From a virus, in IMG/VR virus record IMGVR_UViG_3300036832_000974, positions 24,796 to 88,795 of that record: DNA of 64,000 bases; one strand, 5' to 3'. A program made the position numbers and the translations under genes. Numbering within the stretch: position 1 is the first letter of the stretch; each line of letters starts with the position of its first letter. Shown here in pieces: positions 26,498 through 35,829 of the stretch. Below the pieces are notes generated by a model. It saw nothing but the letters and a program-made list of their open reading frames with translations. It had not been told where the DNA came from and made no database searches.

Positions 26498-27867
26498 GCG
26501 GTGTCGCCGCCGAGCACGAACACCGCATTGGTGCCAGTGGTGTTCGACATGCACATGATACTGACCATGGCGTACTGGCCTGCGGTCTTGCTCTGGCCCT
26601 GGCGGTTGCGCAAAGCCGCACCAGTCGCGGGCGCAAAGCTGATCTGCCCGGTGCCGCCCTGCCACACAATCGCGTTCCAGCCTTTAGCGATGTTGTTCGG
26701 CAGGATCGCATTGATGGCGGAAGCATTGGTTATCGTTACTGCACGGCCGTTGTCACTTGGCGCGAAGGTGTAGTTCGTCCCGGTCTGGTCATCGAACATG
26801 GCGCCGATCTGCGACGAGGCGATCAGCGCCGAGCTGAGCGCATTGGTGATCGCAGTGTTGACCTGATCTGCAGTCTGATACGGCGCCACTGCGGTGGCGA
26901 CGCTCGCCGGTGTGGCAAAGTCCGAGGCCGGATGCACCGCGGCGTCGCCGAGCCCGAGCGCAGTGCGCACGCTCGCGGCGTCGGCGCAGGCGTCGAGCGC
27001 CCGGGCAAACGCCGTGTAGGTCGCCAGCGTCATGGCACCGACGCCGGTGAAGTATGGCAGGCGATCCGTCGCGCCGCCGAGGCCGGCGAAAGTCGTCAGC
27101 AACGAGCTTATTGGCTGCTTGCCATTGAGCTGAGTATTGAACGTGGTGGTCAGCACCCGAGCTGCCAGCGCATCGCTGAGCCCGACCACGTCGGCAAGCT
27201 GCAGAATCACAACGCCGGTCTTGCCAGCAACACTCGCCACCGGGCCCGACTGCACCGCCGCGATGAGCGACTCAAGATCGCCAATCTGTCCGGAAACGCT
27301 AGTCTCAGCGGCTACCGCGGCGTTGGCTGCTGTCTGCGCCTGCGTGAGCAGATCCGCCATCGCTGATGGCAGCGCGCTGTTGCACGACAGTGACCATTGC
27401 GTCGACGACTGGGTCTTGGTGCAGAACACGCAATGGCCGGCAAACACACCGGTCGTGCCGGAATAGGCATTGAGCGACAGCACACCCCAGTTGGTGCTGT
27501 CGAGAATATCGATCGCCAGTATGTAGGGTGTCGGCGTAAACAGCGACTTGCCATCCGAGGTTACCGTGAACTGGGTGTCGATCCCAACCACCAGCGACAC
27601 CGGCGGCCCGGACGCCTCGGCAACAAGGAAGCCGATCTGTGCCGCCTCTTCGAGCACGGTAAGCAGCGGCCCGAGCACATCGTTGATGCGCGTCAGCCCA
27701 ACTTGCACCAGTGTCGCTTCGGTCTTGTCGAAGGTGTCCTGGCGCGCAGCAACGCCGTTGATGGCGTTGACGATGTTCGCGAACCGCTTGTTAAAAAAGA
27801 TGTAGTCGAGATCCTCGCCGCGCGGCGCAACCTGCAGATCCTTGAACTGGATGACCTCGCCTGACAT
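26494..27867 (-). CDS. Tail fibre protein with AGKTG-type shaft motif
   Basis: The product has 457 residues. The N-terminal third looks helical (NKRFANIVNAINGVAARQDTF). Near residues 210-235 it carries VASVAGKTGVVILQLADV, a motif seen again and again in phage tail fibre shafts, followed by LPYFTGVGAMTLATYTAFAR and a short Ala-rich helical neck. The end (TNYTFAPSDNGRAVTIT, ISFAPATGAALRNRQG) resembles fibre tip domains found in phage and prophage fibres. ATG 27867 has GAGG nine bases upstream. Confidence 0.78.
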   Translation of the reverse strand: MSGEVIQFKDLQVAPRGEDLDYIFFNKRFANIVNAINGVAARQDTFDKTEATLVQVGLTRINDVLGPLLTVLEEAAQIGFLVAEASGPPVSLVVGIDTQFTVTSDGKSLFTPTPYILAIDILDSTNWGVLSLNAYSGTTGVFAGHCVFCTKTQSSTQWSLSCNSALPSAMADLLTQAQTAANAAVAAETSVSGQIGDLESLIAAVQSGPVASVAGKTGVVILQLADVVGLSDALAARVLTTTFNTQLNGKQPISSLLTTFAGLGGATDRLPYFTGVGAMTLATYTAFARALDACADAASVRTALGLGDAAVHPASDFATPASVATAVAPYQTADQVNTAITNALSSALIASSQIGAMFDDQTGTNYTFAPSDNGRAVTITNASAINAILPNNIAKGWNAIVWQGGTGQISFAPATGAALRNRQGQSKTAGQYAMVSIMCMSNTTGTNAVFVLGGDTA

Positions 27868-27878
27868 CGATCAATGCC

Positions 27879-28058
27879 TCATGGACTGGTGTACGCCTCG
27901 TTTGCCGTGATGCAGTGACTGGCAAACGTCGAGCCGTCATCGAGCGTCGAGTTATAGATGTCTGGCGATACCCAGTAGGTCTTGCCCGGCACGAAGTCCG
28001 TTTGAGCAACGGTAAATGCCGTGTTCACCGTCACTAGGTAATAGAGTGGATCGGCCAT
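27879..28058 (-). CDS. Small 59-residue protein in fibre block, unknown
   Basis: A strong AAAGGAGG eight bases before ATG 28058 and tight packing between two structural genes support this short gene. The product reads MADPLYYLVTVNTAFTVAQ and then FVPGKTYWVSPDIYNSTL. A small beta domain is plausible, but no family was recognised. Confidence 0.7.
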   Translation of the reverse strand: MADPLYYLVTVNTAFTVAQTDFVPGKTYWVSPDIYNSTLDDGSTFASHCITANEAYTSP

Positions 28059-28072
28059 TCAGCTTTCCTCCT

Positions 28073-30547
28073 TTATGGCGAAGCGTAGGCGATGCGCTGG
28101 CCGACAACAAAATCATCGCCGGTGCCATCGGTGGTGCCATCGATCTCGATGTAAAAGCCGTCGGGGATCGATGCGGTGTTGAACGTCCACGTGCGTTCAA
28201 CACTGCCGTCGTCGAGTGTCACGTCAGCAACGACGTCAGCCGACTTGTGAACCGTGGTCAGGTAGTGCAGCGACGCGGTGCAGGTGTGATGCGCGGTGAC
28301 GAACTGATACAGCTTGCAAATCACCTTCACGTGGGTGATCGCGGAAGCAACCGGGATGAAGGTCGAGATGTGGTGGTAAGTGTTCGAGCGAATGCCGTGA
28401 AGAATGACCTGCGATCGTGACTGCAATGCCACCCCTGGCATCAGATCGGTGGTCCCCATGAACACCACCTTGAACGGCATCATCGGCGGGCCGCCGGTGA
28501 AGGTCACCGACGCGTTCGGATCAGCGTCGAACTTCTGCCAGACGCCCGCGACCTGCACCTGATAGGACAGGCTGGTCGCGGGCGGCTCGACCGCCTCGGC
28601 CAAGATGTCGATGCCACCAATGCCGCCAGCGAGCTGCAACGGCTGCATCTGCACCTCGGCGACCACGGTGCCGCCCGCCCCTTGGTTGTTGCCCTGCCAC
28701 TGTCCCCACGTCGCATAGTGCAGCATGAAGCGCAGCGATTTCGGATTGGTGGTCGACGGCCAGCGATACAGCCCGGTGTTGCCGCTGACCCAGTAGACGC
28801 CCTGATGCACCGCGAACAAGTCCCACTGGTCGCTGATGCAGAAACGGTGATCAAACGCAGACAGGAAATGCAGCCCGTAGCGCTTGCCGCTCTCAAGAAA
28901 CACCGGCGGGAACGTGATGCGGCACGGATAGACGTAAATCGGCGGACCGGTCTTGATGGTGACACGCGTGACCGTGCCAGTTCTGTTGGTTCGCGACGTC
29001 ACCGATTCCAAGTCGCCGATCAGCACCGGATTATCGAAACACGCCTGCACCCCCGGCCCGTCGAGCGCTACCTGCCGGATGGTCTGATGCAGATGGTCTG
29101 GCGTACCGTCGTCCAGCGTCCCCGCGATCAGCACCGCCAGCGGCTGCGCTAAAGGCGACATCATGTAGATGGTAACGCCCGACAGCCAGCCGTCCTGCGC
29201 GTTGAGGAATGTCTGACAGATGTGCTGACCCGACTGGGGATAAAGATCGACAATTTTGGCCCAGTGATAGACGTCGACACGATCGAGCCAATAAAACCGC
29301 AAGCGATCAAACTTATGCTGCGGATAATCCGGCGAGCCCTCGGGATGCTGGGCCACGTCCCGCAACGTCGTGACCGCCCATGACTCACCGGTAAAGGCGA
29401 GAATCCCAAGCGTCGGGTCGAGCTGCGCTTGATACCAGAGCACCTGCGCCAGCGGCGATGGCAAAAACGGAAAACCGAACCGGCGCCGCAACCTCGCTAT
29501 GCGCAGATGGCGAATCGTGAAGCTGCCGTTGAAGATGTACTGCAGAATGCGCTCTTCAATCCACGGCAACGAGTTGAACGAGCAGTCGAGCCGCACCCGT
29601 GCGCCCGATGGCGTCGGCAGCATGAATCCGTCCAGTGAAATGGTAGCGCCAGGATCGCTCGGATTGAGCAGCTGCAGCGTTGTGGTCGACGAGGTGTTGC
29701 TGCCGGGAAACCGCAGACCCTCACGAACGCTGGCATTATAAGCGCCGTCGACGTTGCCGGTGAGGAACGACTGGCTGTTGTCGAGGAAATTATCGGTGCC
29801 ATAGAACATATACGCCGCTGGCTGGTGAATGAGATCCCAGATCTCTTTGACCAGCGTGACCAGCTTTTGATAATCGGCGAGCAGCACATAGTTACGCAGC
29901 TGATCCGCCAGCGCCGCAAGTGCGGTCGTCAGCGTTGACACCTGCCCGGCAATCTGAGCATCAAACACCTCGATCGACGACACCCGGTCGGTGAGATCAC
30001 GCAGGTTGTCGATCGCGTTGACGGTGACCTGCTGCACCGAAACGATGCCAGTAGGGTCGACCAGCACGTAAGCAATCAAGAGATCGGTGGCATCGATAGC
30101 CGGATACTGCGGTGATGGACCTTCGACTCCCGGCACCACATCAACGTTGCAGTAGCGGGTCGTCGTCATCGCTACCGATTGCGGCTGCGATTGCCCGGTG
30201 TCAGCATCAATGATGAAGTCACGCGGCTGAATATCCTGCGTGATAGTAGAGCCCCAGCACACCACCGCAATCTGCTTCTTCTGGGTCACCGGCAGGCTGT
30301 TGAACAGGTCGATGGTCACAACATCGTTGCGCGCGTAAACCTGACCGGCGTTGTAAAGCCGCCCCGCAGAGACGTTAATCTGGGTCGGCGCCACCTTCGA
30401 AACAGTGAAGCCGTAATAGGACATCTGCGGTTCGATGGCGTCGTTGACCACATGATCCAGCGAACCGCCGAGATAATCCTGCATATTGTTGAAATCTGCA
30501 GCCTGCGTTTCCTGATTGTCACGGAAGATGACTGCGTTCTCGGCCAT
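28073..30547 (-). CDS. Large baseplate or fibre-base structural protein (DUF4815-like)
   Basis: The product has 824 residues. The N terminus (FRDNQETQAADFNNMQDYLG, then VSAGRLYNAGQVY and NVSAG motifs) is like DUF4815 and baseplate-associated proteins of myophages. Residues 190-260 have a coiled-coil look (DQLRNYVLLADYQKLVTLVKE). The rest is beta-rich. It follows gpI and precedes fibres, so it probably connects fibre to baseplate. The assignment to DUF4815 rests on visual memory only. Confidence 0.65.
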   Translation of the reverse strand: MAENAVIFRDNQETQAADFNNMQDYLGGSLDHVVNDAIEPQMSYYGFTVSKVAPTQINVSAGRLYNAGQVYARNDVVTIDLFNSLPVTQKKQIAVVCWGSTITQDIQPRDFIIDADTGQSQPQSVAMTTTRYCNVDVVPGVEGPSPQYPAIDATDLLIAYVLVDPTGIVSVQQVTVNAIDNLRDLTDRVSSIEVFDAQIAGQVSTLTTALAALADQLRNYVLLADYQKLVTLVKEIWDLIHQPAAYMFYGTDNFLDNSQSFLTGNVDGAYNASVREGLRFPGSNTSSTTTLQLLNPSDPGATISLDGFMLPTPSGARVRLDCSFNSLPWIEERILQYIFNGSFTIRHLRIARLRRRFGFPFLPSPLAQVLWYQAQLDPTLGILAFTGESWAVTTLRDVAQHPEGSPDYPQHKFDRLRFYWLDRVDVYHWAKIVDLYPQSGQHICQTFLNAQDGWLSGVTIYMMSPLAQPLAVLIAGTLDDGTPDHLHQTIRQVALDGPGVQACFDNPVLIGDLESVTSRTNRTGTVTRVTIKTGPPIYVYPCRITFPPVFLESGKRYGLHFLSAFDHRFCISDQWDLFAVHQGVYWVSGNTGLYRWPSTTNPKSLRFMLHYATWGQWQGNNQGAGGTVVAEVQMQPLQLAGGIGGIDILAEAVEPPATSLSYQVQVAGVWQKFDADPNASVTFTGGPPMMPFKVVFMGTTDLMPGVALQSRSQVILHGIRSNTYHHISTFIPVASAITHVKVICKLYQFVTAHHTCTASLHYLTTVHKSADVVADVTLDDGSVERTWTFNTASIPDGFYIEIDGTTDGTGDDFVVGQRIAYASP

Positions 30548-30559
30548 CGAGATGATCTC

Positions 30560-32215
30560 CTAATCGTTGATGTACTGACCGACGGTGTAGTTGCCGTCGA
30601 CCGGCAGGCTGTCGTTGGTAGAGATGACGCGCTTCACCTTGGTGTCGATGCCAACGGTATCGCGCACCGCCATCGACGCGGTGACAGCGCGGCGCAGCTT
30701 CTGAATTGTCTTGGTGTCAGGCGCGCGCAGAAAACCGCGCAGGTAGCCGGTGGTGTTCAAAAACCATGGGCGCCATGGCCTGAACATCTGGATCTTAAGC
30801 TCGGCGCTGTAGCGCTTGATCCCGAACCGCGCCACGCCCATGAAGGTGTAGCCCTTGCGATAGTCAGGCGCGCGATTGCGATCGAGGATGTACCAGCGCT
30901 CATAGATGAACTGCCACGCCGTTGAGGTCGGTAGAAATTTGCGGGTGAGATAATTCGGATTGCCCGGCGGTACCGGCAGCGTGTCGGGCGCGTTCGAACT
31001 GAGGAACTGCTTGGCGGGCCGCTTCGCCGCGTACAGCTTGCGCTTCGACATCGGATGAACTTCTGAAACATATTCGGGCTGCAGATTGATCAGCTCGCCG
31101 CCCGGCACGAGGGTCTGGTAAATCGCCTTCGCCTGCGAAAGATCGAGGCGGCCATCACGCGGGATACGAACCAAGCGCGCTTCGGTGCCATCATCGGCGC
31201 CAAGGAAGATGCCGTGCTTGTTGCTCGCCAGCGGATGGTCCTTGGGCAGCGGCCACTTGCCTTCCTCGCCCATGTAGTAGTGATTGTTCAGCCGCGCGGG
31301 CAGCATCACCTCGTCGTAAGTGGTGGCGCCGTACTTGGTGTTCAGGTCAGTGACGGTGCGAAACGTCAGCGGTGTCTCGATGCCGCGATCCCACAGTGTC
31401 GCGGTGCGGGTGAACTTGCCGCCAGCGGTCTGGCTGGTCGGATAGAACTTGCGGGTCGGCCCGGTGAAGCTGCCGTTCTTGGTGAACTTCTTGACCGTGT
31501 CTGGCGGCAGACCACTGATGAATTTAGCCGGATAGCACAGCCACGGCAGCTTCACCCGCTCAACAAACGGATAGAGCCGCAGCTGCGGAAACCGCGCCAC
31601 GTACGCCGCGCGCTCGTCGTTGGAGTAGCTCTTGGTCGGAAAGAACTTCGCGGGCGGCACGATCGCCTTGACGACCTTGCCGCCGACCGCCTCGACGAAC
31701 CGCTTGGTGCCGAGCAGGCTGCCGCGCTGCGATTTCAGTTCCCACTGGTTGGCGGTCCACCAGCGCCGAAACGTCTCGTCCCAGTCGTCTTCCCACAGGT
31801 TGACGCCCATCGCCCACGCCAGATAGGGCAGGTTGGCGTAGCGGATCGCGTACGGATCCCACTGGTCGCGAATGATCTCGGCATAGGTGACGGTGAGCCG
31901 GTAGGCGTCGACGTCTGCCAGTGCCTTCTCCAGGCCCGTGGCTTGGCGGTACAGCACGTCTTCGCCCGCGGTGACCAGAATGCCGGGCGTGATCGGATCG
32001 GCTTGCTGGAGCAGCGGCACGCCGAACACGGGGCGTCCTGCGGCCACCCCGAGGGCGAACAGATCGCGGGTCGGCCCGGTCGGCCTGCCGAACTCCGGCT
32101 TGTCGACCGCAAAGCCCTGCGCCCGCAGACTAACGGTGACGCCATACGCTGGATCAGGCGAAACGAACGGCCCGCCAATGGCGGCGCCGCCACCGAGGAA
32201 ATCACGACCAAGCAT
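30560..32215 (-). CDS. Tail protein I-like baseplate protein with repeat-bearing N terminus
   Basis: The product has 551 residues. Residues ~105-190 follow the gpI pattern (RYANLPYLAWAMGVNLWED, WDETFRRWW, KSQRGSLLGTKRFVEAVGG). The order gpV, gpW/gp25, gpJ, fibre, gpI supports this. Residues ~25-75 hold two units of the P-x-F-G-x-P repeat (AVDKPEFGRP and AAGRPVFGVPLLQQ) that dominates the left-edge protein at 1-2683. The C-terminal 350 residues are much longer than in P2 gpI and unassigned. Confidence 0.78.
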   Translation of the reverse strand: MLGRDFLGGGAAIGGPFVSPDPAYGVTVSLRAQGFAVDKPEFGRPTGPTRDLFALGVAAGRPVFGVPLLQQADPITPGILVTAGEDVLYRQATGLEKALADVDAYRLTVTYAEIIRDQWDPYAIRYANLPYLAWAMGVNLWEDDWDETFRRWWTANQWELKSQRGSLLGTKRFVEAVGGKVVKAIVPPAKFFPTKSYSNDERAAYVARFPQLRLYPFVERVKLPWLCYPAKFISGLPPDTVKKFTKNGSFTGPTRKFYPTSQTAGGKFTRTATLWDRGIETPLTFRTVTDLNTKYGATTYDEVMLPARLNNHYYMGEEGKWPLPKDHPLASNKHGIFLGADDGTEARLVRIPRDGRLDLSQAKAIYQTLVPGGELINLQPEYVSEVHPMSKRKLYAAKRPAKQFLSSNAPDTLPVPPGNPNYLTRKFLPTSTAWQFIYERWYILDRNRAPDYRKGYTFMGVARFGIKRYSAELKIQMFRPWRPWFLNTTGYLRGFLRAPDTKTIQKLRRAVTASMAVRDTVGIDTKVKRVISTNDSLPVDGNYTVGQYIND

Positions 32216-32218
32216 GGA

Positions 32219-33541
32219 TCAGCCGATGACCCAGGCCGAAGCGGTGCGATAGACCGGCACGAAGTTGGTGCCGCCGCCGACCACCGTGGTGCCGAACGTG
32301 GTCACCGTGGCATCGGTGACGAATGCCCGTGTGCCAGCGCTGGCCGTGGGAAGGTTCGCCACCGTCACCCCCGCCATAAGCGACGCCACGATAGCGCTCG
32401 GGGCAATGATTCGACTACCGCTAGGGAGAGTCCCACCGGCATTATCGAGGATGGAGCCGGTGGAAACACTGTAGGCGGGGCCGTTGATGGTCCCAGTGAA
32501 GCTGCTGAAGAGCAAGAACAATGCGCCATCGGAGAGGAGTATGAAGGCAGTATTATAAGTCGGGTTGCCTACGATGGTGATGGCAGCTTGACAGTTGATC
32601 TCCCCGAATCCAGACCCAGAGGCAAATGCATACTGACCTGCCGCTCCGGGCGTCATAGTCATGTTGCCATTCAGCACAATTTGCGCTCCTACCGCCGTGG
32701 CCTGAAACCCGGTTGCGTGGTTGGCGAGCGTTCCCAGGATGACGTGGCCGCCGTACTTTCCGACGTTGACCTTGCACTCAGAAACCACAGATACATAGCC
32801 ACCCCAGGCAACCGTGGGAGACACCAGCGTCACTTCAGCAATGGTGATTGGTGAGAGTATAGGTATGCCGCCAAAATAGAAGCAAAGCCCCCAGCCAAGA
32901 CTGGCAGCGCCTTCGGCGTCAGCGTCGATGACCACTTTCGTTGCGTCAGCGGAATTGCCAAGGATGAAGATGTTGCCAGACCCGATCGGAGTCACCCACA
33001 CGGTGCTCCATTGGTCACCTGACATGACAACCGGCCCGTAGTGCGCCGTCGCGTCCTGAAGCTGGACGGTGATGTCGAAGCCATTCAAGTCGTATGAGCA
33101 CAGGGTGTTCCAGGCTTTCGCCATCGTCTTGAACGGAGCGGTACTGGTGCCAGCGTTGCTGTCGTTGCCGGTATCGGCATTGACGTAGATCGTCAGCGCT
33201 GCCTGCAGCAACGGCCGCGACGGCGCGGACGGCGGTGGTGCAAAGTCTTCCGCTAGCGCGTCGATCATCACCGTCGGCGGCGCCGAGAAGTTCACCTTGG
33301 CGTTGGCGGCCGACGACATCAGCACAGTGGTGCGAGCGAATACCGGCCCGGTGCTCGAATAGGTGCCGCGGCCGATCTCCCACTGCGAATTGTCGTTCGA
33401 TCGAGCGTTGTAGCTGTACACCCCGCCGGTTACTGCGCCCGACTGCGCTGGCGTCAGTGACCCAACCTTCGCCGCCGCGATGCCGAAATCTCCGGTGCCG
33501 CCCGCAACCGCAGCGAACGCGACGTTGTTGAGAAGACTCAT
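32219..33541 (-). CDS. Tail fibre with anchor-like N terminus and VTDA-type tip
   Basis: The product has 440 residues. Residues 1-105 are related to the anchor of the two left-end fibres (GSLTPAQSGAV, YSYNARSNDNSQWEIGRGTY, ARTTVLMSS, MIDALAEDF). The middle is parallel-beta-like (IYVNADTGNDSNAGTSTAPF, a start often seen in pectate-lyase-type spikes). The C terminus ends in LPTASAGTRAFVTDATVTTF and VPVYRTASAWVIG, a short tip found at the end of many alphaproteobacterial phage fibres. It is coupled to gpJ by ATGA. Confidence 0.8.
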   Translation of the reverse strand: MSLLNNVAFAAVAGGTGDFGIAAAKVGSLTPAQSGAVTGGVYSYNARSNDNSQWEIGRGTYSSTGPVFARTTVLMSSAANAKVNFSAPPTVMIDALAEDFAPPPSAPSRPLLQAALTIYVNADTGNDSNAGTSTAPFKTMAKAWNTLCSYDLNGFDITVQLQDATAHYGPVVMSGDQWSTVWVTPIGSGNIFILGNSADATKVVIDADAEGAASLGWGLCFYFGGIPILSPITIAEVTLVSPTVAWGGYVSVVSECKVNVGKYGGHVILGTLANHATGFQATAVGAQIVLNGNMTMTPGAAGQYAFASGSGFGEINCQAAITIVGNPTYNTAFILLSDGALFLLFSSFTGTINGPAYSVSTGSILDNAGGTLPSGSRIIAPSAIVASLMAGVTVANLPTASAGTRAFVTDATVTTFGTTVVGGGTNFVPVYRTASAWVIG

Positions 33542-34551
33542 TCGCCTTGCCCCATGTAACGCAGCGTTGCGCTGACGATGTTCACGCAGCCATCGACATC
33601 AACGATGGTGTCTGTGGTCGGTGATGTGATCTTGGTGTTGTAGACGCCCGCCTGCGCCAGCGCGCCCTGCAACGTCAGCATCGTGAGATCGGCGCCGAGC
33701 CAGCGCAGCGCCTCGATCAGATCGGCGATCGCCTGCGCCACCGTCGCCATCAGCGTGTTGCGATCGACGCCGTTGAACAGCCAGATCTGAATATCGAGCA
33801 TCACCGGCGCGACCTTCGGCGGGATCACATTGATGACGTCGGTGAGTCCCTTTCGCGCCGTGTCAGGCTCGGTAATGTACTCGTACACGGCTTCAATCTG
33901 CGTTGGCGTCGGCACCGGATGGGTGCCAGGAACGAGCGTCCATACATTGCCGTCGAGCGAGACCGACCACACGTAGTCAGGATTGTCGATCGCCGACGAC
34001 AGGATCGGAATGTAAACGTTGCCGGTGTACGGCTTGGTCAGCGCCGCGGCATGCTTCAGCCCGACATCATTGGGAAACATCGGCGCCGACAGCGCCCAGA
34101 ACACATAGCTTTCGAACGTGCCCATGCCGGGCCCGCCGAGGCTGAGAATGTTCGGCGACAGCCACACCCGGCGCCGGTACATCTCGTCGCTCTCGCCGAG
34201 ATTGCGCGGCATGCCGTAAGGATAGCGCGAGCCGATCGCATCGAGATCGCTACCAACCGCAAACGCCAGCGTTACCGCGCGGCACGCCTGATTGACCCGA
34301 TCGCGCACCAGCAGCTCAAAGAAAGCGTTCAGCTCCTGATTGATCCGGATCGGATCGAATTCGAGCGCGCCAACATCGTACTGCGCCGCATGGGGCGGAT
34401 CGTGCGCCGCCCAGATCTCGACCAGCTTGGTCATGCGCTGGTCAATCAGCGCCTCGGTGTCGATCCGCTGCAGCACCGCCATCGGCGGCAACAGCTCGGG
34501 ACGAATGACGCTGAACCTCGACGGCGTAGTGGTGACGAGGTTCGTCGGCAT
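33538..34551 (-). CDS. Baseplate J-like protein
   Basis: The product has 337 residues. The segments VNQACRAVTLAFAVGSDLDAIG (central helix before the conserved domain), SPNILSLGGPGMGTFESYVFWAL and AVYEYITEPDTARKGLTDVI with VAPVMLDIQIWLFNGVD are the gpJ layout. The last part (VYNTKITSPTTD, NIVSATLRYMGQ) also fits. The protein forms the baseplate wedge together with gpW and gpI homologues. AAGGGAAG lies before ATG 34551. Confidence 0.88.
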   Translation of the reverse strand: MPTNLVTTTPSRFSVIRPELLPPMAVLQRIDTEALIDQRMTKLVEIWAAHDPPHAAQYDVGALEFDPIRINQELNAFFELLVRDRVNQACRAVTLAFAVGSDLDAIGSRYPYGMPRNLGESDEMYRRRVWLSPNILSLGGPGMGTFESYVFWALSAPMFPNDVGLKHAAALTKPYTGNVYIPILSSAIDNPDYVWSVSLDGNVWTLVPGTHPVPTPTQIEAVYEYITEPDTARKGLTDVINVIPPKVAPVMLDIQIWLFNGVDRNTLMATVAQAIADLIEALRWLGADLTMLTLQGALAQAGVYNTKITSPTTDTIVDVDGCVNIVSATLRYMGQGE

Positions 34552-34561
34552 CGTGCTTCCC

Positions 34562-35176
34562 TTACGTGAACGGCTGGACGTCCCACAGCTGATCGCCGCG
34601 TCCGATCAGCCCGGATTGCTTTTGCATGTACTGGGTAAAGTCGCCGAGATGCGCGCGCGGGCGGTAGATCCCCTCGTTGCGGAAGATCGCCTGCCCGAGA
34701 CGGATCATGTCGGCGGCGCTTGCCGTGGTCAGCGGCGACCACTGCTGCAGCGCATCACCCATGTAGTAGATCTGCTTGATGCGGTAGTTCGGCTCCCACA
34801 GATCGATCGACGACGCGATCGCCCAGTAGAACCGGGTGACGATGCGGGCGACGTAGGTCTCGCCGAGCAGCACCGGCACGAATGACCCGACCCAGCGCCG
34901 CAGCACCCGCTCATGAAACGGGGTGGCGAAGATCACTTCCATCGATTGCTGAACGTGATCCCAGCCCTGCTTGAGCTTCCCGGTCCGACGATCCATGCCG
35001 TTGCGCGCTGGCGAGATGATGACCTTGCCGCCGAGCAGGTCCGGCCAGATCGCGTTAACCGAGCGATAAAACTGGTTGTCGACCACCGGAAAGTCGACAC
35101 CCGACCTGACCCGCAGCTGCTGCGACGCCAGCACATCGGCGGGCAGCGGATCAGGGATGACGTCGCCATTACCCAC
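34562..35176 (-). CDS. Baseplate wedge protein, GPW/gp25-like
   Basis: The product has 204 residues from GTG 35176. The pattern KLKQGWDHVQQSMEVIFATP and ERVLRRWVGSFVPVLLGE near residues 67-107 is the gp25/gpW lysozyme-like baseplate fold signature. It precedes gpJ directly, as in P2. The weak ribosome site (GGCGGC) makes the start uncertain by a few codons. Confidence 0.83.
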   Translation of the reverse strand: MGNGDVIPDPLPADVLASQQLRVRSGVDFPVVDNQFYRSVNAIWPDLLGGKVIISPARNGMDRRTGKLKQGWDHVQQSMEVIFATPFHERVLRRWVGSFVPVLLGETYVARIVTRFYWAIASSIDLWEPNYRIKQIYYMGDALQQWSPLTTASAADMIRLGQAIFRNEGIYRPRAHLGDFTQYMQKQSGLIGRGDQLWDVQPFT

Positions 35177-35179
35177 CGC

Positions 35180-35428
35180 TTAAGCCGCCGGCTCTTCCGG
35201 CGCTTCCGACAGCAGCGGCTTGATCGCACCAGCATCAAGATAATACTTGGCCTGCTTGTCGGTCAGATCGACCAGCTGCTGCAAACCCATCTTGCGCACC
35301 TTGGCGCCCGCGAACTCACCGCGCATGTCGGGCCGATGGTACGGATCGGTGATGACATAGGTCTTGCGCTCCGGTGGCTGAGCCCCGGCCTTCTTGGCGG
35401 CGCGTTGATGACGTGGCGATAACGGCAT
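35180..35428 (-). CDS. Small protein before gpW, unknown
   Basis: The product has 82 residues and starts at ATG 35428 with AGGAG upstream. A basic N terminus is followed by VITDPYHRPDMRGEFAGAKVRK and DLTDKQAKYYLDAGAIKPL, then an acidic Pro end. The core looks like a small alpha/beta module found in some phage tail or head-tail proteins. Function unknown. Confidence 0.7.
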   Translation of the reverse strand: MPLSPRHQRAAKKAGAQPPERKTYVITDPYHRPDMRGEFAGAKVRKMGLQQLVDLTDKQAKYYLDAGAIKPLLSEAPEEPAA

Positions 35429-35438
35429 GATTGCTCTC

Positions 35439-35585
35439 CTATGTTGGAATGATGCTTGCGATCCATTTCACGATCACGACAACGCCAATCCAGAACGGCA
35501 CACAGAAACCGATGGCGATCGCATAAAACAGCGCACGCGAGCGCTTCTCGCGGCGGTAGTCATCGAGCTGATAAACCACGGCCAC
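35439..35585 (-). CDS. Small single-span membrane protein
   Basis: From GTG 35585 the product has 48 residues; in-frame ATGs at 35621 and 35639 would add 12 or 18 residues but overlap the previous gene. One membrane segment, ALFYAIAIGFCVPFWIGVVV, follows a basic stretch (YRREKRSR), then VIVKWIASII. The start is uncertain because no candidate has a good ribosome site. It could be a holin-like or superinfection factor, but nothing specific supports that. Confidence 0.5.
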   Translation of the reverse strand: MAVVYQLDDYRREKRSRALFYAIAIGFCVPFWIGVVVIVKWIASIIPT

Positions 35586-35592
35586 GGCGCGG

Positions 35593-35820
35593 TCAGCTTT
35601 TGGCGATCTTGATCCAGTCATTGGCAAGCAGATCGCCATGACGAGGGCACCACGGGACCTTGCTGCCGTCGGAATAGTGAATGTAGATGTACTGCTCAGT
35701 CATCTTGGAGTTGGTGCCCGGCTCCAAGATTCCGATCCACACATCCTTGCCCTTGTTCTCGCGATAGCACGTGCCACCGCTCTTCATGTGTTCGAGCGCA
35801 CCACCAAAGCTCATTGCCAT
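35593..35820 (-). CDS. DUF2829 / Tad2-like protein, probable cyclic-nucleotide sponge
   Basis: The product has 75 residues. It starts MSFGGALEHMKSGG and ends with DGSKVPWCPRHGDLLANDW, matching DUF2829: M-x-F-G-x-A-L at the start, one central strand region, then P-W-x-P-x-x-x-D-L-L-A-x-D-W. The family includes Tad2, which sequesters the signal of the Thoeris defence system. The gene lies between gpV and the gpW-region genes, in the middle of baseplate genes, so it would be made late unless it has its own promoter, which was not seen. Binding residues cannot be verified by eye. AGGGG six bases upstream supports ATG 35820. Confidence 0.8.
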   Translation of the reverse strand: MAMSFGGALEHMKSGGTCYRENKGKDVWIGILEPGTNSKMTEQYIYIHYSDGSKVPWCPRHGDLLANDWIKIAKS

Positions 35821-35829
35821 CGCCAGCCC

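Noticed and set aside
26498-26665. An upstream start for the 224-residue gene
   Set aside because: The extra 56 residues are His/Arg-rich shadow of the fibre gene; the GTGA overlap at 26497 fits the coupling seen throughout.
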